A stretch of 64,000 bases of DNA, taken from the NCBI RefSeq assembly GCF_001705235.1, contig NZ_MCGV01000001.1, positions 2,666,001 through 2,730,000 of the forward strand, in the 5' to 3' direction. How positions within the stretch are numbered: position 1 is the first letter of the stretch; each line of letters begins with the position of its first letter. The DNA is from Clostridium pasteurianum. GTDB taxonomy: Bacteria; Bacillota; Clostridia; Clostridiales; Clostridiaceae. The notes beneath the pieces were generated by a model that searched no databases, was not told the origin of the DNA, and worked only from the letters and a program-made list of their open reading frames with translations. The translations under genes and the position numbers were made by a program. Shown here piece by piece: positions 17,761-25,368 of this stretch.

Positions 17761-17949
17761 TTTGAAACTCCATAATTTAAAATTTGAAATAAATTATTAT
17801 CTATAGTATTGGTTGTAAGTGAGGTCTTTCCATTTTATTCTTGTGTATATAATCTACATACTTATGGTATAATTCTAAAGTACAATTTTAATAGTTAATC
17901 GCGGGCTACTGGTATCACTTATCTCTTCCATGAAGGGAGGTGATACTTA

Positions 17950-18102
17950 ATGAGTAATGATGTTTTAATGTTACTATTTACTGGTGGTTTATTTTTAGTA
18001 GCACTATTAACATTTGTAGTGTTACTTATAGATAAGATATCAAAAAATAGTAGCCCCGACTCGCAATTGGATGCTACTATTTTTTATTCATATAGAATAT
18101 AG
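17950..18102 (+). CDS. Holin-like type I toxin (Hol_Tox-like)
   Basis: 50 codons, too short for routine gene finding. MSNDVLMLLFTGGLFLVALL continues into a single hydrophobic helix ending in VLLIDKISKN, the layout of TxpA/BsrG-like 'putative holin-like toxins' that insert in the membrane. The ribosome site GGGAGGTGATAC is sequestered: GTATCAC (17912-17918) pairs with GTGATAC (17940-17946). Bases 17901-17910 (GCGGGCTACT) can pair with AGTAGCCC (18047-18054), giving a 5'-3' closed, translation-inactive mRNA. Both features are hallmarks of type I toxin mRNAs. The last ~16 codons are polar and may be an unusual extension. Confidence 0.7.
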   Translation: MSNDVLMLLFTGGLFLVALLTFVVLLIDKISKNSSPDSQLDATIFYSYRI

Positions 18103-18175
18103 TGATATCAGTTGCCTAAGCAACTAGAATTGTATATCAGCAGAGTGTTGACGCACTCTGCTTTTTATTATCTGC
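18033..18175 (-). ncRNA. Candidate antisense antitoxin RNA
   Basis: On the minus strand a TATAAT-like box lies around 18183-18188. Transcription from about 18175 would run convergently over the toxin 3' end, form the hairpins at 18139-18162 and around 18110-18127, and stop at the stem AGTAGC ... GCTACT followed by T6 near 18035. This matches the RatA/SR4 arrangement, in which an antisense RNA overlaps the toxin 3' end. No -35 box is convincing. Inferred only. Confidence 0.4.
18139..18166 (+). terminator. Terminator of the holin-like toxin mRNA
   Basis: AGCAGAGTG (18139-18147) pairs with CACTCTGCT (18154-18162), followed by T5. Confidence 0.8.
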
Positions 18176-18235
18176 ATTTCTTATTTATATTATATCAAAT
18201 TTTTATAAAAAATAAACACATACTTCTAAGCTTTT

Positions 18236-19063
18236 TTATAATTTAGAGCAAGCCTTATTGAGTTCAATTTTTTCTAAATCATCTGGCACAAAAACATTTC
18301 CACTGAAGACCGTTTTAGCCTCATTAGTGTAGCGTGTCTTTCTTTCTGCAAGATTTGTATCTTCAGTGTGGTATAAAACCAAATTTTTTATATTTAATTG
18401 TTCTGCCAATTTGCCGGCATCAAGTGATGTGCTGTGATGTTTTTCATATGGTTTAAAAACATCTTTATCAGCATATAAGCAGTAGGCTTCAGAAAGCATC
18501 CAATCACAATTTTCCACATAAGTTCTATTGGTTTCATTATATGGTTCATCTCCAAGGCAGGCTAAAGTCTTTCCATTTGGAAGAACTGCATGAAATCCAA
18601 ATTGTTTTTGCTTTGTAGAGGCTATATCAAAAAATTGAATTTGCATATCTATAATATTAATTTGTTCACCATTAGCAACTTCACGAAGGTAGATGCCATT
18701 CCCTATAAATTGTAGTAATTTACGTGGAAGAGTAAGATCGCAGAATGTAGTAATCATTTTTTTTAGCTCGTCATGGCAGTATATGGTAAACTCTCCGGCG
18801 TATTTTTTGCTGGACATTAACGAAGCAATTTTTCTTATAATCCATATTACACCTAGAACATGATCAGTATGTCCGTGTGTAACTATCATGTTGTGAATGC
18901 CTGTGTATGGGATTTTTGCTTTTTCTAATTGATTAAAGATGCCATTACCACCACCTGCGTCTACCATAAAATATTTGTCATCATTTTTTATGGCGAAGCA
19001 CGTATTATAGCATTTTGTTACCATTGCATGTCCAGTTCCTAGCATAATTAAATCTAAATTCAT
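18236..19063 (-). CDS. RNase Z-like metallo-beta-lactamase-fold hydrolase
   Basis: 275 residues. The first motif MLGTGHAM is typical of RNase Z/ElaC relatives, and the metal site is VTHGHTDHVLG (H63, H65, D67, H68). Further conserved positions are CLGDEPYNET and LVLYHTED. True RNase Z usually contains GTG...P and a flexible exosite arm, which is not evident here, so tRNA processing is uncertain; a phosphodiesterase or lactonase is possible. Upstream AAGGATGG serves the ATG. Monocistronic. Confidence 0.7.
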   Translation of the reverse strand: MNLDLIMLGTGHAMVTKCYNTCFAIKNDDKYFMVDAGGGNGIFNQLEKAKIPYTGIHNMIVTHGHTDHVLGVIWIIRKIASLMSSKKYAGEFTIYCHDELKKMITTFCDLTLPRKLLQFIGNGIYLREVANGEQINIIDMQIQFFDIASTKQKQFGFHAVLPNGKTLACLGDEPYNETNRTYVENCDWMLSEAYCLYADKDVFKPYEKHHSTSLDAGKLAEQLNIKNLVLYHTEDTNLAERKTRYTNEAKTVFSGNVFVPDDLEKIELNKACSKL

Positions 19064-19148
19064 TTATTTTAACCATCCTTTGTTAACTTATTATCCTATA
19101 TAATCATGATACTATCATTCTTAGTATGTATTATCAAGGCATGATTAT

Positions 19149-19523
19149 TTATGAATTATAATTTATTACAAAGATAAATAAACTGACAATCAATACGAAA
19201 ACGCCAATAGTTCTTATGACTTTTTTTGTGTGTCTTATATTTCCTCTGACTCCGTGTTTAGCATATGGAAGAATTAATATTACTAAACCAATTAGAGCTA
19301 TGTATAAGGGAGTAAAGTTATCATTTCTTAGGGTTAAAGGTACACATAGTATTAACGCAGATACAATTTGAATGCCAAACTTTAATTTGCTCATTTTAAA
19401 ATATCTATTGGCTTCAGCTTTACATTCATCACTACAAACGTAATATTTATCTAAAATACTATCTTTGCCTGCTTTTATTAGTTTTGAAGCATCTTCACTT
19501 CCACAGTTTATACATTTAGGCAT
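19149..19523 (-). CDS. Zinc-ribbon membrane protein, unknown function
   Basis: 124 residues. The N-terminus MPKCINCGSEDASKL ... YYVCSDECKAEANRYF gives a C-x2-C / C-x3-C zinc-binding module. It is followed by three hydrophobic segments and a basic loop (KHGVRGNIRHTKKVIR). The pattern suggests a membrane-anchored small zinc finger. Strong GGAGGGG site before the ATG. No known function; stands alone upstream of the beta-lactamase-fold gene on the same strand. Confidence 0.6.
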   Translation of the reverse strand: MPKCINCGSEDASKLIKAGKDSILDKYYVCSDECKAEANRYFKMSKLKFGIQIVSALILCVPLTLRNDNFTPLYIALIGLVILILPYAKHGVRGNIRHTKKVIRTIGVFVLIVSLFIFVINYNS

Positions 19524-19747
19524 TTTTACCCCTCCAGAGTTTTATTAATAGCTAGAATTACTCAATTCCAGTGGAATGTATTTAGACAATCTACAACCAA
19601 AATTTGCTTATATTATAACACATTACCATATAGCTATACAGAAATTATTTATTAGTATGAAATTTTAATATTATATGATGTTTTAAAAACAAAAAGTATG
19701 CTTTAATATAGAATATAGATAATTTTATTGATTGGAGATGCATTTTT

Positions 19748-20605
19748 ATGGCAGTAAAGATTCTAACCGATAGTACAAGTTGTATGAGTAGTGATTTAAT
19801 AAATGAATATGACATAAATTTAGTATCGCTTAGTGTAACGTTTGATGATGAAACTTTTAAGGAAATGGATATAAGTAATGAGGTATTTTATAAGAAGATG
19901 GATGAAAAGGGCATACCAGTATCATCTCAGCCTTCAATAGAAGACTTTTGCAGCGCTATGAAAAAAGTTGTAAGTGCTGGGGATGACCTTTTATGCATAT
20001 TTATATCTTCTGATATGAGTGGTACATATTCAACAGCGCACATTGCAAGAGATATGGTACTTGAAGAATATAAGTCTGCTAAAATAGAAATACTGGATTC
20101 TAAAGCTAACTGTATGCAGCTTGGTTTTTGTGCTATAAGTGCTGCTAAAGCTGCAAGGGATGGAAAAAGCCTTGGAGAGGTAAAAAAAGCTGCTGAGGAA
20201 AATTTAAAGAAAAGCAGATTCCTTTTTATACCTGAAAACCTTGTTTATTTAAGAAAAGGTGGAAGAATAGGGGGAGCAAGTGCACTTATAGGAAACCTAT
20301 TAAAGATAATACCAATACTTACAGTAGAGAATGGAGTAACAACAGTTTATGCAAAGGTTAGGACTAAAAAAAGAGCTGTAGAAACTATGATACAAAAAGT
20401 TCATGAAGATGTAGAAAAGTTTGGACTTGGAGGTATAGCAATTCACCATATAAATTGTTATGATGAGGCTCAAAAGCTTGCAGATATTATAAAAGATAGA
20501 TTCAATATTAAGGCTATAATATGTGATATAGGCCCTGTTATAGGGCTTCATGTTGGGCCTGGAGCTATTGGCATTGCATATTATACAGAGAATAGAATGC
20601 GTTAG
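19748..20605 (+). CDS. DegV-family fatty-acid-binding protein
   Basis: 285 residues. Starts VKILTDSTSCMSSDLINEYDI, the DegV signature, and contains SSDMSGTYSTAH (lipid head-group contacts) and YLRKGGRIGG. DegV proteins bind a fatty acid in a deep pocket; some (FakB) hand it to the FakA kinase for phospholipid synthesis. No fakA is adjacent. GGAG precedes the ATG, and a terminator follows. Confidence 0.9.
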   Translation: MAVKILTDSTSCMSSDLINEYDINLVSLSVTFDDETFKEMDISNEVFYKKMDEKGIPVSSQPSIEDFCSAMKKVVSAGDDLLCIFISSDMSGTYSTAHIARDMVLEEYKSAKIEILDSKANCMQLGFCAISAAKAARDGKSLGEVKKAAEENLKKSRFLFIPENLVYLRKGGRIGGASALIGNLLKIIPILTVENGVTTVYAKVRTKKRAVETMIQKVHEDVEKFGLGGIAIHHINCYDEAQKLADIIKDRFNIKAIICDIGPVIGLHVGPGAIGIAYYTENRMR

Positions 20606-20640
20606 ATTTTAGAATTTTTAGAGGTGTATTTGAATAAAAA

Positions 20641-20674
20641 TTGGGCCACATATATTATGTGCCCAATTTTTTTT
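20641..20674 (+). terminator. Terminator of degV-family gene
   Basis: TTGGGC-C-ACAT pairs with ATGTGCCCAA (20641-20666, one bulge), followed by T8. Confidence 0.9.
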
Positions 20675-20731
20675 ATGTTTACTTTGCTCAAGTGGTTTGT
20701 CATAGAAAAATATATTTATTTTAAAATAGTA

Positions 20732-20773
20732 TTGACAAGAATATAATTTCAAAATATAATTAGGTTACCTAAT
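20732..20773 (+). promoter_or_regulatory. Consensus sigma-A promoter with overlapping MarR operator
   Basis: TTGACA (20732-20737), a 17-nt spacer, then TATAAT (20755-20760): a perfect vegetative promoter. The 15-bp inverted repeat ATTAGGTTACCTAAT (20759-20773) overlaps the end of the -10 box and the likely start site, ideal for a MarR dimer to block transcription. Inferred autorepression of the marR-exporter operon. Confidence 0.8.
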
Positions 20774-20864
20774 AATTTATATTATTAATTATTTATAAAA
20801 CTAATTATATTACAAAATATAGATTGCACGTTGATTATAGAATATTTTGTGTAAGGAGGAAAAA

Positions 20865-21323
20865 ATGGATAATAATAAAAAAGAGATAGCGGATAAATTG
20901 TTTTTAGCTATTACTCAACTTAAAAAGGTTAAATTTCAACCAAGGGGTATAGATGGATTAACTCATTCTGAAGTGGTACTTCTTTTTTGCATAAAAAAAT
21001 CTCTTGAAGTCAATGAAGAAGGAGTTAAGGTATCTCAGTTAAGTAAAATATTAAAAGTTGCTTCGCCTACGGTTACTCAACAAATAAACAGTATGGAGAA
21101 AAGTGGTTTTGTAAAAAGAACTATGGATCTTACAGATAGAAGAGTTGTCAGAGTTAACCTTACAGAAAAAGGTGAGGTAACAATTAAAAAAGCCAATAAA
21201 GGTTTTTGGAAGTTTATAGAGGGACTAGTAGATTACTTAGGAAATGAGAAGAGTGAAGAGTTTGCAGAACTTTTATCTGATTTAGCTAAGTATATGAAGA
21301 AAATAAAGAATGAAGAAGATTAA
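20865..21323 (+). CDS. MarR-family transcriptional regulator
   Basis: 152 residues from ATG 20865, placed 7 nt after AAGGAGG; the longer open frame from the upstream TTG includes that ribosome site. Winged helix: LTHSEVVLLFCIKKSLE, recognition-helix region KVASPTVTQQINSMEKSGFVKR and the wing DLTDRRVVRVNLTEKG (the D-x-R-D/R-x-x-R motif). Likely a ligand-released repressor of the two exporter genes that follow. Confidence 0.9.
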   Translation: MDNNKKEIADKLFLAITQLKKVKFQPRGIDGLTHSEVVLLFCIKKSLEVNEEGVKVSQLSKILKVASPTVTQQINSMEKSGFVKRTMDLTDRRVVRVNLTEKGEVTIKKANKGFWKFIEGLVDYLGNEKSEEFAELLSDLAKYMKKIKNEED

Positions 21324-21429
21324 AACAATATGCATTTAACACCCTAACAATATAAATTAAGTTTCATAATGATTAAGTTTCACAATGATTTAGTTGAAAG
21401 TCAGTTCAACGGATAAGGAGATGAATTAA

Positions 21430-23184
21430 TTGATTAAACTACTAAAAAAACTAAAGCCATTTGCATTATCAGTAATAATCATATTGATATTAGCATTTTT
21501 TCAATCTATGGCGGACTTATATTTACCCACATTAATGTCTGACATTGTAAACAACGGTATCATGAAAGTAAGTTCTAATGGTACATCCCAAACTGATATA
21601 CCATATATATGGAGGACAGGGGGATTAATGCTTCTGATATCAGCAGGAAGTGTAACTTGTGCTGTAATAGGTAGTTTGTTTGCATCAAGAACTACTTTAG
21701 GACTTACAAGAAATTTGAGAAAAGAGTTATTTACACGAGTAGAAAGTTATTCTATGAATGAATTTAACAAGGTTGGTACAGCATCCCTAATAACCCGTAC
21801 TACTAACGATATAACTCAAGTACAAAATGTTGTTATAATGATGCTTAGAATGTTAGTTACAGCACCTATGATGTGTATAGGTGGAGTTATCTTAGCAGCA
21901 CGCAAAGATAAAGGTTTAACCTTGATTCTAGCAGTTGCAATACCTGTTTTAGTAATTGTAATAGGTGTAATAGGTAAATCTGTTGTGCCACTATTTAAGT
22001 TAATGCAGAAAAAGGTAGATAGAATAAATCTAGTTTTGCGTGAAGGTCTTACAGGTATGAGAGTTATAAGAGCCTTTGATAGACAGGAAGTTGAAAAGAA
22101 GCGTTTTGATAATGCCAATGCTGATTACACAAACATCGCAATTAAGGCTAATAAAATAATGGCAGGAATGATGCCGTTAATGATGCTTGTAATGAACTTA
22201 ACTACTATATCAATTATATGGTTTGGGTCTAAGAGGATAGATGCAGGAGACATGAAGGTTGGAGACATGATGGCATTTACTCAATATGCTATGCAAATAA
22301 TGATTTCTGTTCTTATGGTTGCAGTAATGTTTGTACTTATCCCACGTGCACAAGCATCTGCAGTTAGAATAAATGAGGTTCTTGATATAAAATCTGAGAT
22401 AAATGATCCTGAGAACGCTGAGAAATCAGATTCAGATAAAAAAGGTTATGTTGAATTTAAAGATGTAACTTTTAGCTATCCAGGTGCAGAAGAGCCAGTA
22501 ATATCAAATATCTCATTTAAGGCAAAACCAGGTGAGACAACAGCAATAATAGGCGGAACTGGTTCTGGAAAATCGACACTTATAAATCTTATTCCTAGAT
22601 TTTATGATGTAGACAGTGGAGAAATAATAGTAGATGGAAAAGATATTACTAAAATGACGCAGCAGGAATTGAGATCAAAAATTGGATTTGTTCCACAAAA
22701 GGCAGTGCTTTTCAGTGGTTCCGTGTCATCAAATATACAGGTTGGTAATGATGATGCTTCCTTAGATGATATTAAAAAGGCAGCAGATATTGCCCAGGCA
22801 ACAGAATTTATATCCACCATGAAAGAGGGCTTTGATTCTGAGATATCAGAGGGAGGAAGCAATGTTTCCGGTGGACAAAAACAGCGTCTTTCAATTGCAA
22901 GAGCTTTAGTTAGAAGACCAGAAATATATATATTTGACGATAGTTTTTCAGCTCTTGATTTTAAAACAGATGCAAAACTTAGGGCTGCTTTAAGTAAGGA
23001 AACCTCCAAATCCACAGTTATAATAGTAGCGCAGAGAGTAAGCACAATAATGAATGCAGATAGAATAATAGTTTTAGATGAAGGAAAAGTAGTTGGAATT
23101 GGAACACACAAGGAGCTACTTAATAACTGTGATGTATACCATGAAATCGTAGCTTCACAGCTAAGTGAGGAGGAAATGGCATGA
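21430..23184 (+). CDS. Heterodimeric ABC exporter subunit 1 (degenerate Walker B)
   Basis: 584 residues: six-helix exporter domain (1-320), then NBD with Walker A GGTGSGKST (~376), signature VSGGQKQRLSIARAL (~478) and Walker B IYIFDDSFSALD. The Asp-Asp replaces the usual catalytic Glu. That is the degenerate-site pattern of heterodimeric exporters such as TM287/288 and BmrCD, where only one ATP site turns over. A TTG start is used, preceded by AAGGAG. Its stop overlaps the next gene (ATGA). Probably exports drugs or lipids across the membrane. Confidence 0.85.
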   Translation: MIKLLKKLKPFALSVIIILILAFFQSMADLYLPTLMSDIVNNGIMKVSSNGTSQTDIPYIWRTGGLMLLISAGSVTCAVIGSLFASRTTLGLTRNLRKELFTRVESYSMNEFNKVGTASLITRTTNDITQVQNVVIMMLRMLVTAPMMCIGGVILAARKDKGLTLILAVAIPVLVIVIGVIGKSVVPLFKLMQKKVDRINLVLREGLTGMRVIRAFDRQEVEKKRFDNANADYTNIAIKANKIMAGMMPLMMLVMNLTTISIIWFGSKRIDAGDMKVGDMMAFTQYAMQIMISVLMVAVMFVLIPRAQASAVRINEVLDIKSEINDPENAEKSDSDKKGYVEFKDVTFSYPGAEEPVISNISFKAKPGETTAIIGGTGSGKSTLINLIPRFYDVDSGEIIVDGKDITKMTQQELRSKIGFVPQKAVLFSGSVSSNIQVGNDDASLDDIKKAADIAQATEFISTMKEGFDSEISEGGSNVSGGQKQRLSIARALVRRPEIYIFDDSFSALDFKTDAKLRAALSKETSKSTVIIVAQRVSTIMNADRIIVLDEGKVVGIGTHKELLNNCDVYHEIVASQLSEEEMA

Positions 23185-25277
23185 GTGAGAATAAATTAAA
23201 AAGCCCAAAACGTCAGGCAATGGGACACGGTCCAAGCGGTCATGGTGGTCCAGCAATGGGAAGACCTGCTGAGAAGGCAAAGGATTTTAAGGGTACTATA
23301 AGAAAGTTAATGAAGTACCTTGCACCATATAAATTCAGGTTTACTGCGGTTATAATTATGGCGATATTAAGTGTAGTTTTTAGTGTTGCTTCTCCTAAGA
23401 TTATGGGTAGAGCTACAACTAAGCTTGCAGATGGTCTTATTGGTAAGGTAGCAACAGCAAAAATTAAATCTAAAAAAAGTCCAATAGATAAAAAGCTTAA
23501 GGATCTAGAAGCTCAAAAAGCTAAATTAGATGCTTCAATAAAACAAAACCCTATGATGGCCAAAGCGCCAAAGGTTGCAGCAGCAGAAGCACAAATGACA
23601 AAGGGAGTGCAGCAGCTAAAGGCAGCACAAAGTAAAATGGATAGTGCTCTTACTCAAGTAGCAAATAAGTATGGTACTAAAATTGACTTTGACTATATAT
23701 GGGCAATAGTTTTAGAATTAATAGCTCTTTATGCAATTAGTTCTATATTCAACTTTTTACAATCATTTGTTATGGCGGCAGTTGCACAAAAAACAGTTTA
23801 TAACATGAGAAAAGATGTAGATGAAAAGCTAAATAGATTACCACTTAAGTTTTTCGATGCAAATACTCATGGAGAAATATTAAGCCGTGTTACAAATGAC
23901 CTTGATACAGTTGCAACAACTCTTCAGCAGAGCTTAACGCAGCTTATAACATCCATAGTTCAAATTATTGGTGCAATTGTAATGATGCTAACAATAAGTG
24001 GATGGCTTACACTTATCTGTGTATTGACTTTACCTGTTGCAGCAGGTGTAACAATGTTAATTGCTAAAAAGTCTCAAAAGTTCTTTGCTGGTCAACAGAA
24101 AGAGCTTGGAATGATGAACGGTCATGTAGAAGAAATGTTTACAGGACATGTTATTGTCAAGGCTTTTGGTAAAGAGAAGGATTCAATAGATAAATTTAAT
24201 GAGATAAATGATAGACTATATAAATCAGGTTGGAAAGCTCAGTTTATGTCAGGAATTATATTCCCACTAATGAACTTCATCAATAACCTTGGATATGTTG
24301 CAGTTTGTGTTGCAGGTGGAATATTTGTAACAAAGGGAATGGTTACTATAGGAGATGTTCAGGCATTTTTCCAATACAATAAACTATTCACAATGCCTAT
24401 AATACAGACAGCTAATATAGCAAATATAATTCAATCTACAGTAGCTGCAGCAGAACGTGTTTTCAATCTTCTTGAGGAAGAAGAGGAAATTCCAGATGCT
24501 GAGGATTCTAAAATCATTGAACTTCCTAAGGGTGCAGTTAAATTTGAAGATGTTAAGTTTGGCTACAAAGAAGGAGCTACTTTAATAGAAGATATGAATA
24601 TAGATGTAAAACCTGGTGAGACAGTAGCAATTGTTGGTCCTACTGGTGCAGGAAAAACTACTATAGTAAATCTCTTGATGCGTTTCTATGAGATAAATGA
24701 AGGAAAAATAACCGTTGATGGTGTGGATACAAAGGAAATGAGAAGAAATTATCTACGCAATATGTTTGGAATGGTTCTTCAGGATACCTGGTTATTTAAT
24801 GGAACTATAAAAGAGAATATAGCTTATTCAAAAGATGGTGCAACTGATGAGGAAATAGTAAGAGCGGCAAAAGCAGCGCATGCAGACCACTTTATTAGAA
24901 CTCTTGCAGATGGATATGACACTGTTATCAATGAAGAGGCTTCAAATATATCTCAGGGTCAGAAGCAGCTTTTGACTATTGCACGTGTTATACTTGCAAA
25001 TCCTGAAATATTAATACTTGATGAAGCAACAAGTAGTGTTGATACTAGAACAGAAGTTGCAATACAGAAGGCCATGTCAAACGTTATGAAGGGCAGAACA
25101 AGTTTTGTAATTGCACATAGATTATCAACTATACGTGATGCGGATTTGATACTTGTTATGAATCACGGTTCTATAATAGAGCAGGGAAATCACAAGGAGC
25201 TTTTAGCTAAAAATGGATTTTACGCTGATCTTTATAACAGCCAGTTTACAGGCGGAAGTAATGAAGAGGTAGGCTAA
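23181..25277 (+). CDS. Heterodimeric ABC exporter subunit 2 (with extracellular coiled-coil insertion)
   Basis: 698 residues, longer than usual because of two additions. One is a Gly/His-rich N-terminus (QAMGHGPSGHGGPAMGRP). The other is about 85 Lys/Ala-rich residues between TM1 and TM2 (KKLKDLEAQKAKLDASIK ... QQLKAAQSKMDSAL), predicted to be an outward-facing coiled coil. NBD: Walker A GPTGAGKTT (~486), altered signature ISQGQKQLLT, canonical Walker B LILDEATSSVD with catalytic Glu. It complements subunit 1, whose signature is normal but whose Glu is missing. Its 3' end was copied to 27986-28132. Confidence 0.85.
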   Translation: MSENKLKSPKRQAMGHGPSGHGGPAMGRPAEKAKDFKGTIRKLMKYLAPYKFRFTAVIIMAILSVVFSVASPKIMGRATTKLADGLIGKVATAKIKSKKSPIDKKLKDLEAQKAKLDASIKQNPMMAKAPKVAAAEAQMTKGVQQLKAAQSKMDSALTQVANKYGTKIDFDYIWAIVLELIALYAISSIFNFLQSFVMAAVAQKTVYNMRKDVDEKLNRLPLKFFDANTHGEILSRVTNDLDTVATTLQQSLTQLITSIVQIIGAIVMMLTISGWLTLICVLTLPVAAGVTMLIAKKSQKFFAGQQKELGMMNGHVEEMFTGHVIVKAFGKEKDSIDKFNEINDRLYKSGWKAQFMSGIIFPLMNFINNLGYVAVCVAGGIFVTKGMVTIGDVQAFFQYNKLFTMPIIQTANIANIIQSTVAAAERVFNLLEEEEEIPDAEDSKIIELPKGAVKFEDVKFGYKEGATLIEDMNIDVKPGETVAIVGPTGAGKTTIVNLLMRFYEINEGKITVDGVDTKEMRRNYLRNMFGMVLQDTWLFNGTIKENIAYSKDGATDEEIVRAAKAAHADHFIRTLADGYDTVINEEASNISQGQKQLLTIARVILANPEILILDEATSSVDTRTEVAIQKAMSNVMKGRTSFVIAHRLSTIRDADLILVMNHGSIIEQGNHKELLAKNGFYADLYNSQFTGGSNEEVG

Positions 25278-25280
25278 ATA

Positions 25281-25333
25281 AATAGGGTGTCGCATTAGCA
25301 TAATAAATATACTAATGCGGCACCCTATTTTTA
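25281..25333. terminator. Bidirectional terminator between exporter and ChW protein 1
   Basis: AATAGGGTGTCGCATTAG (25281-25298) pairs with CTAATGCGGCACCCTATT (25312-25329); T-rich on the right and A-rich on the left, so it can serve both convergent genes. Confidence 0.9.
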
Positions 25334-25368
25334 GTAGTTACATAAGCTTTATACAAATACAAGCATTA

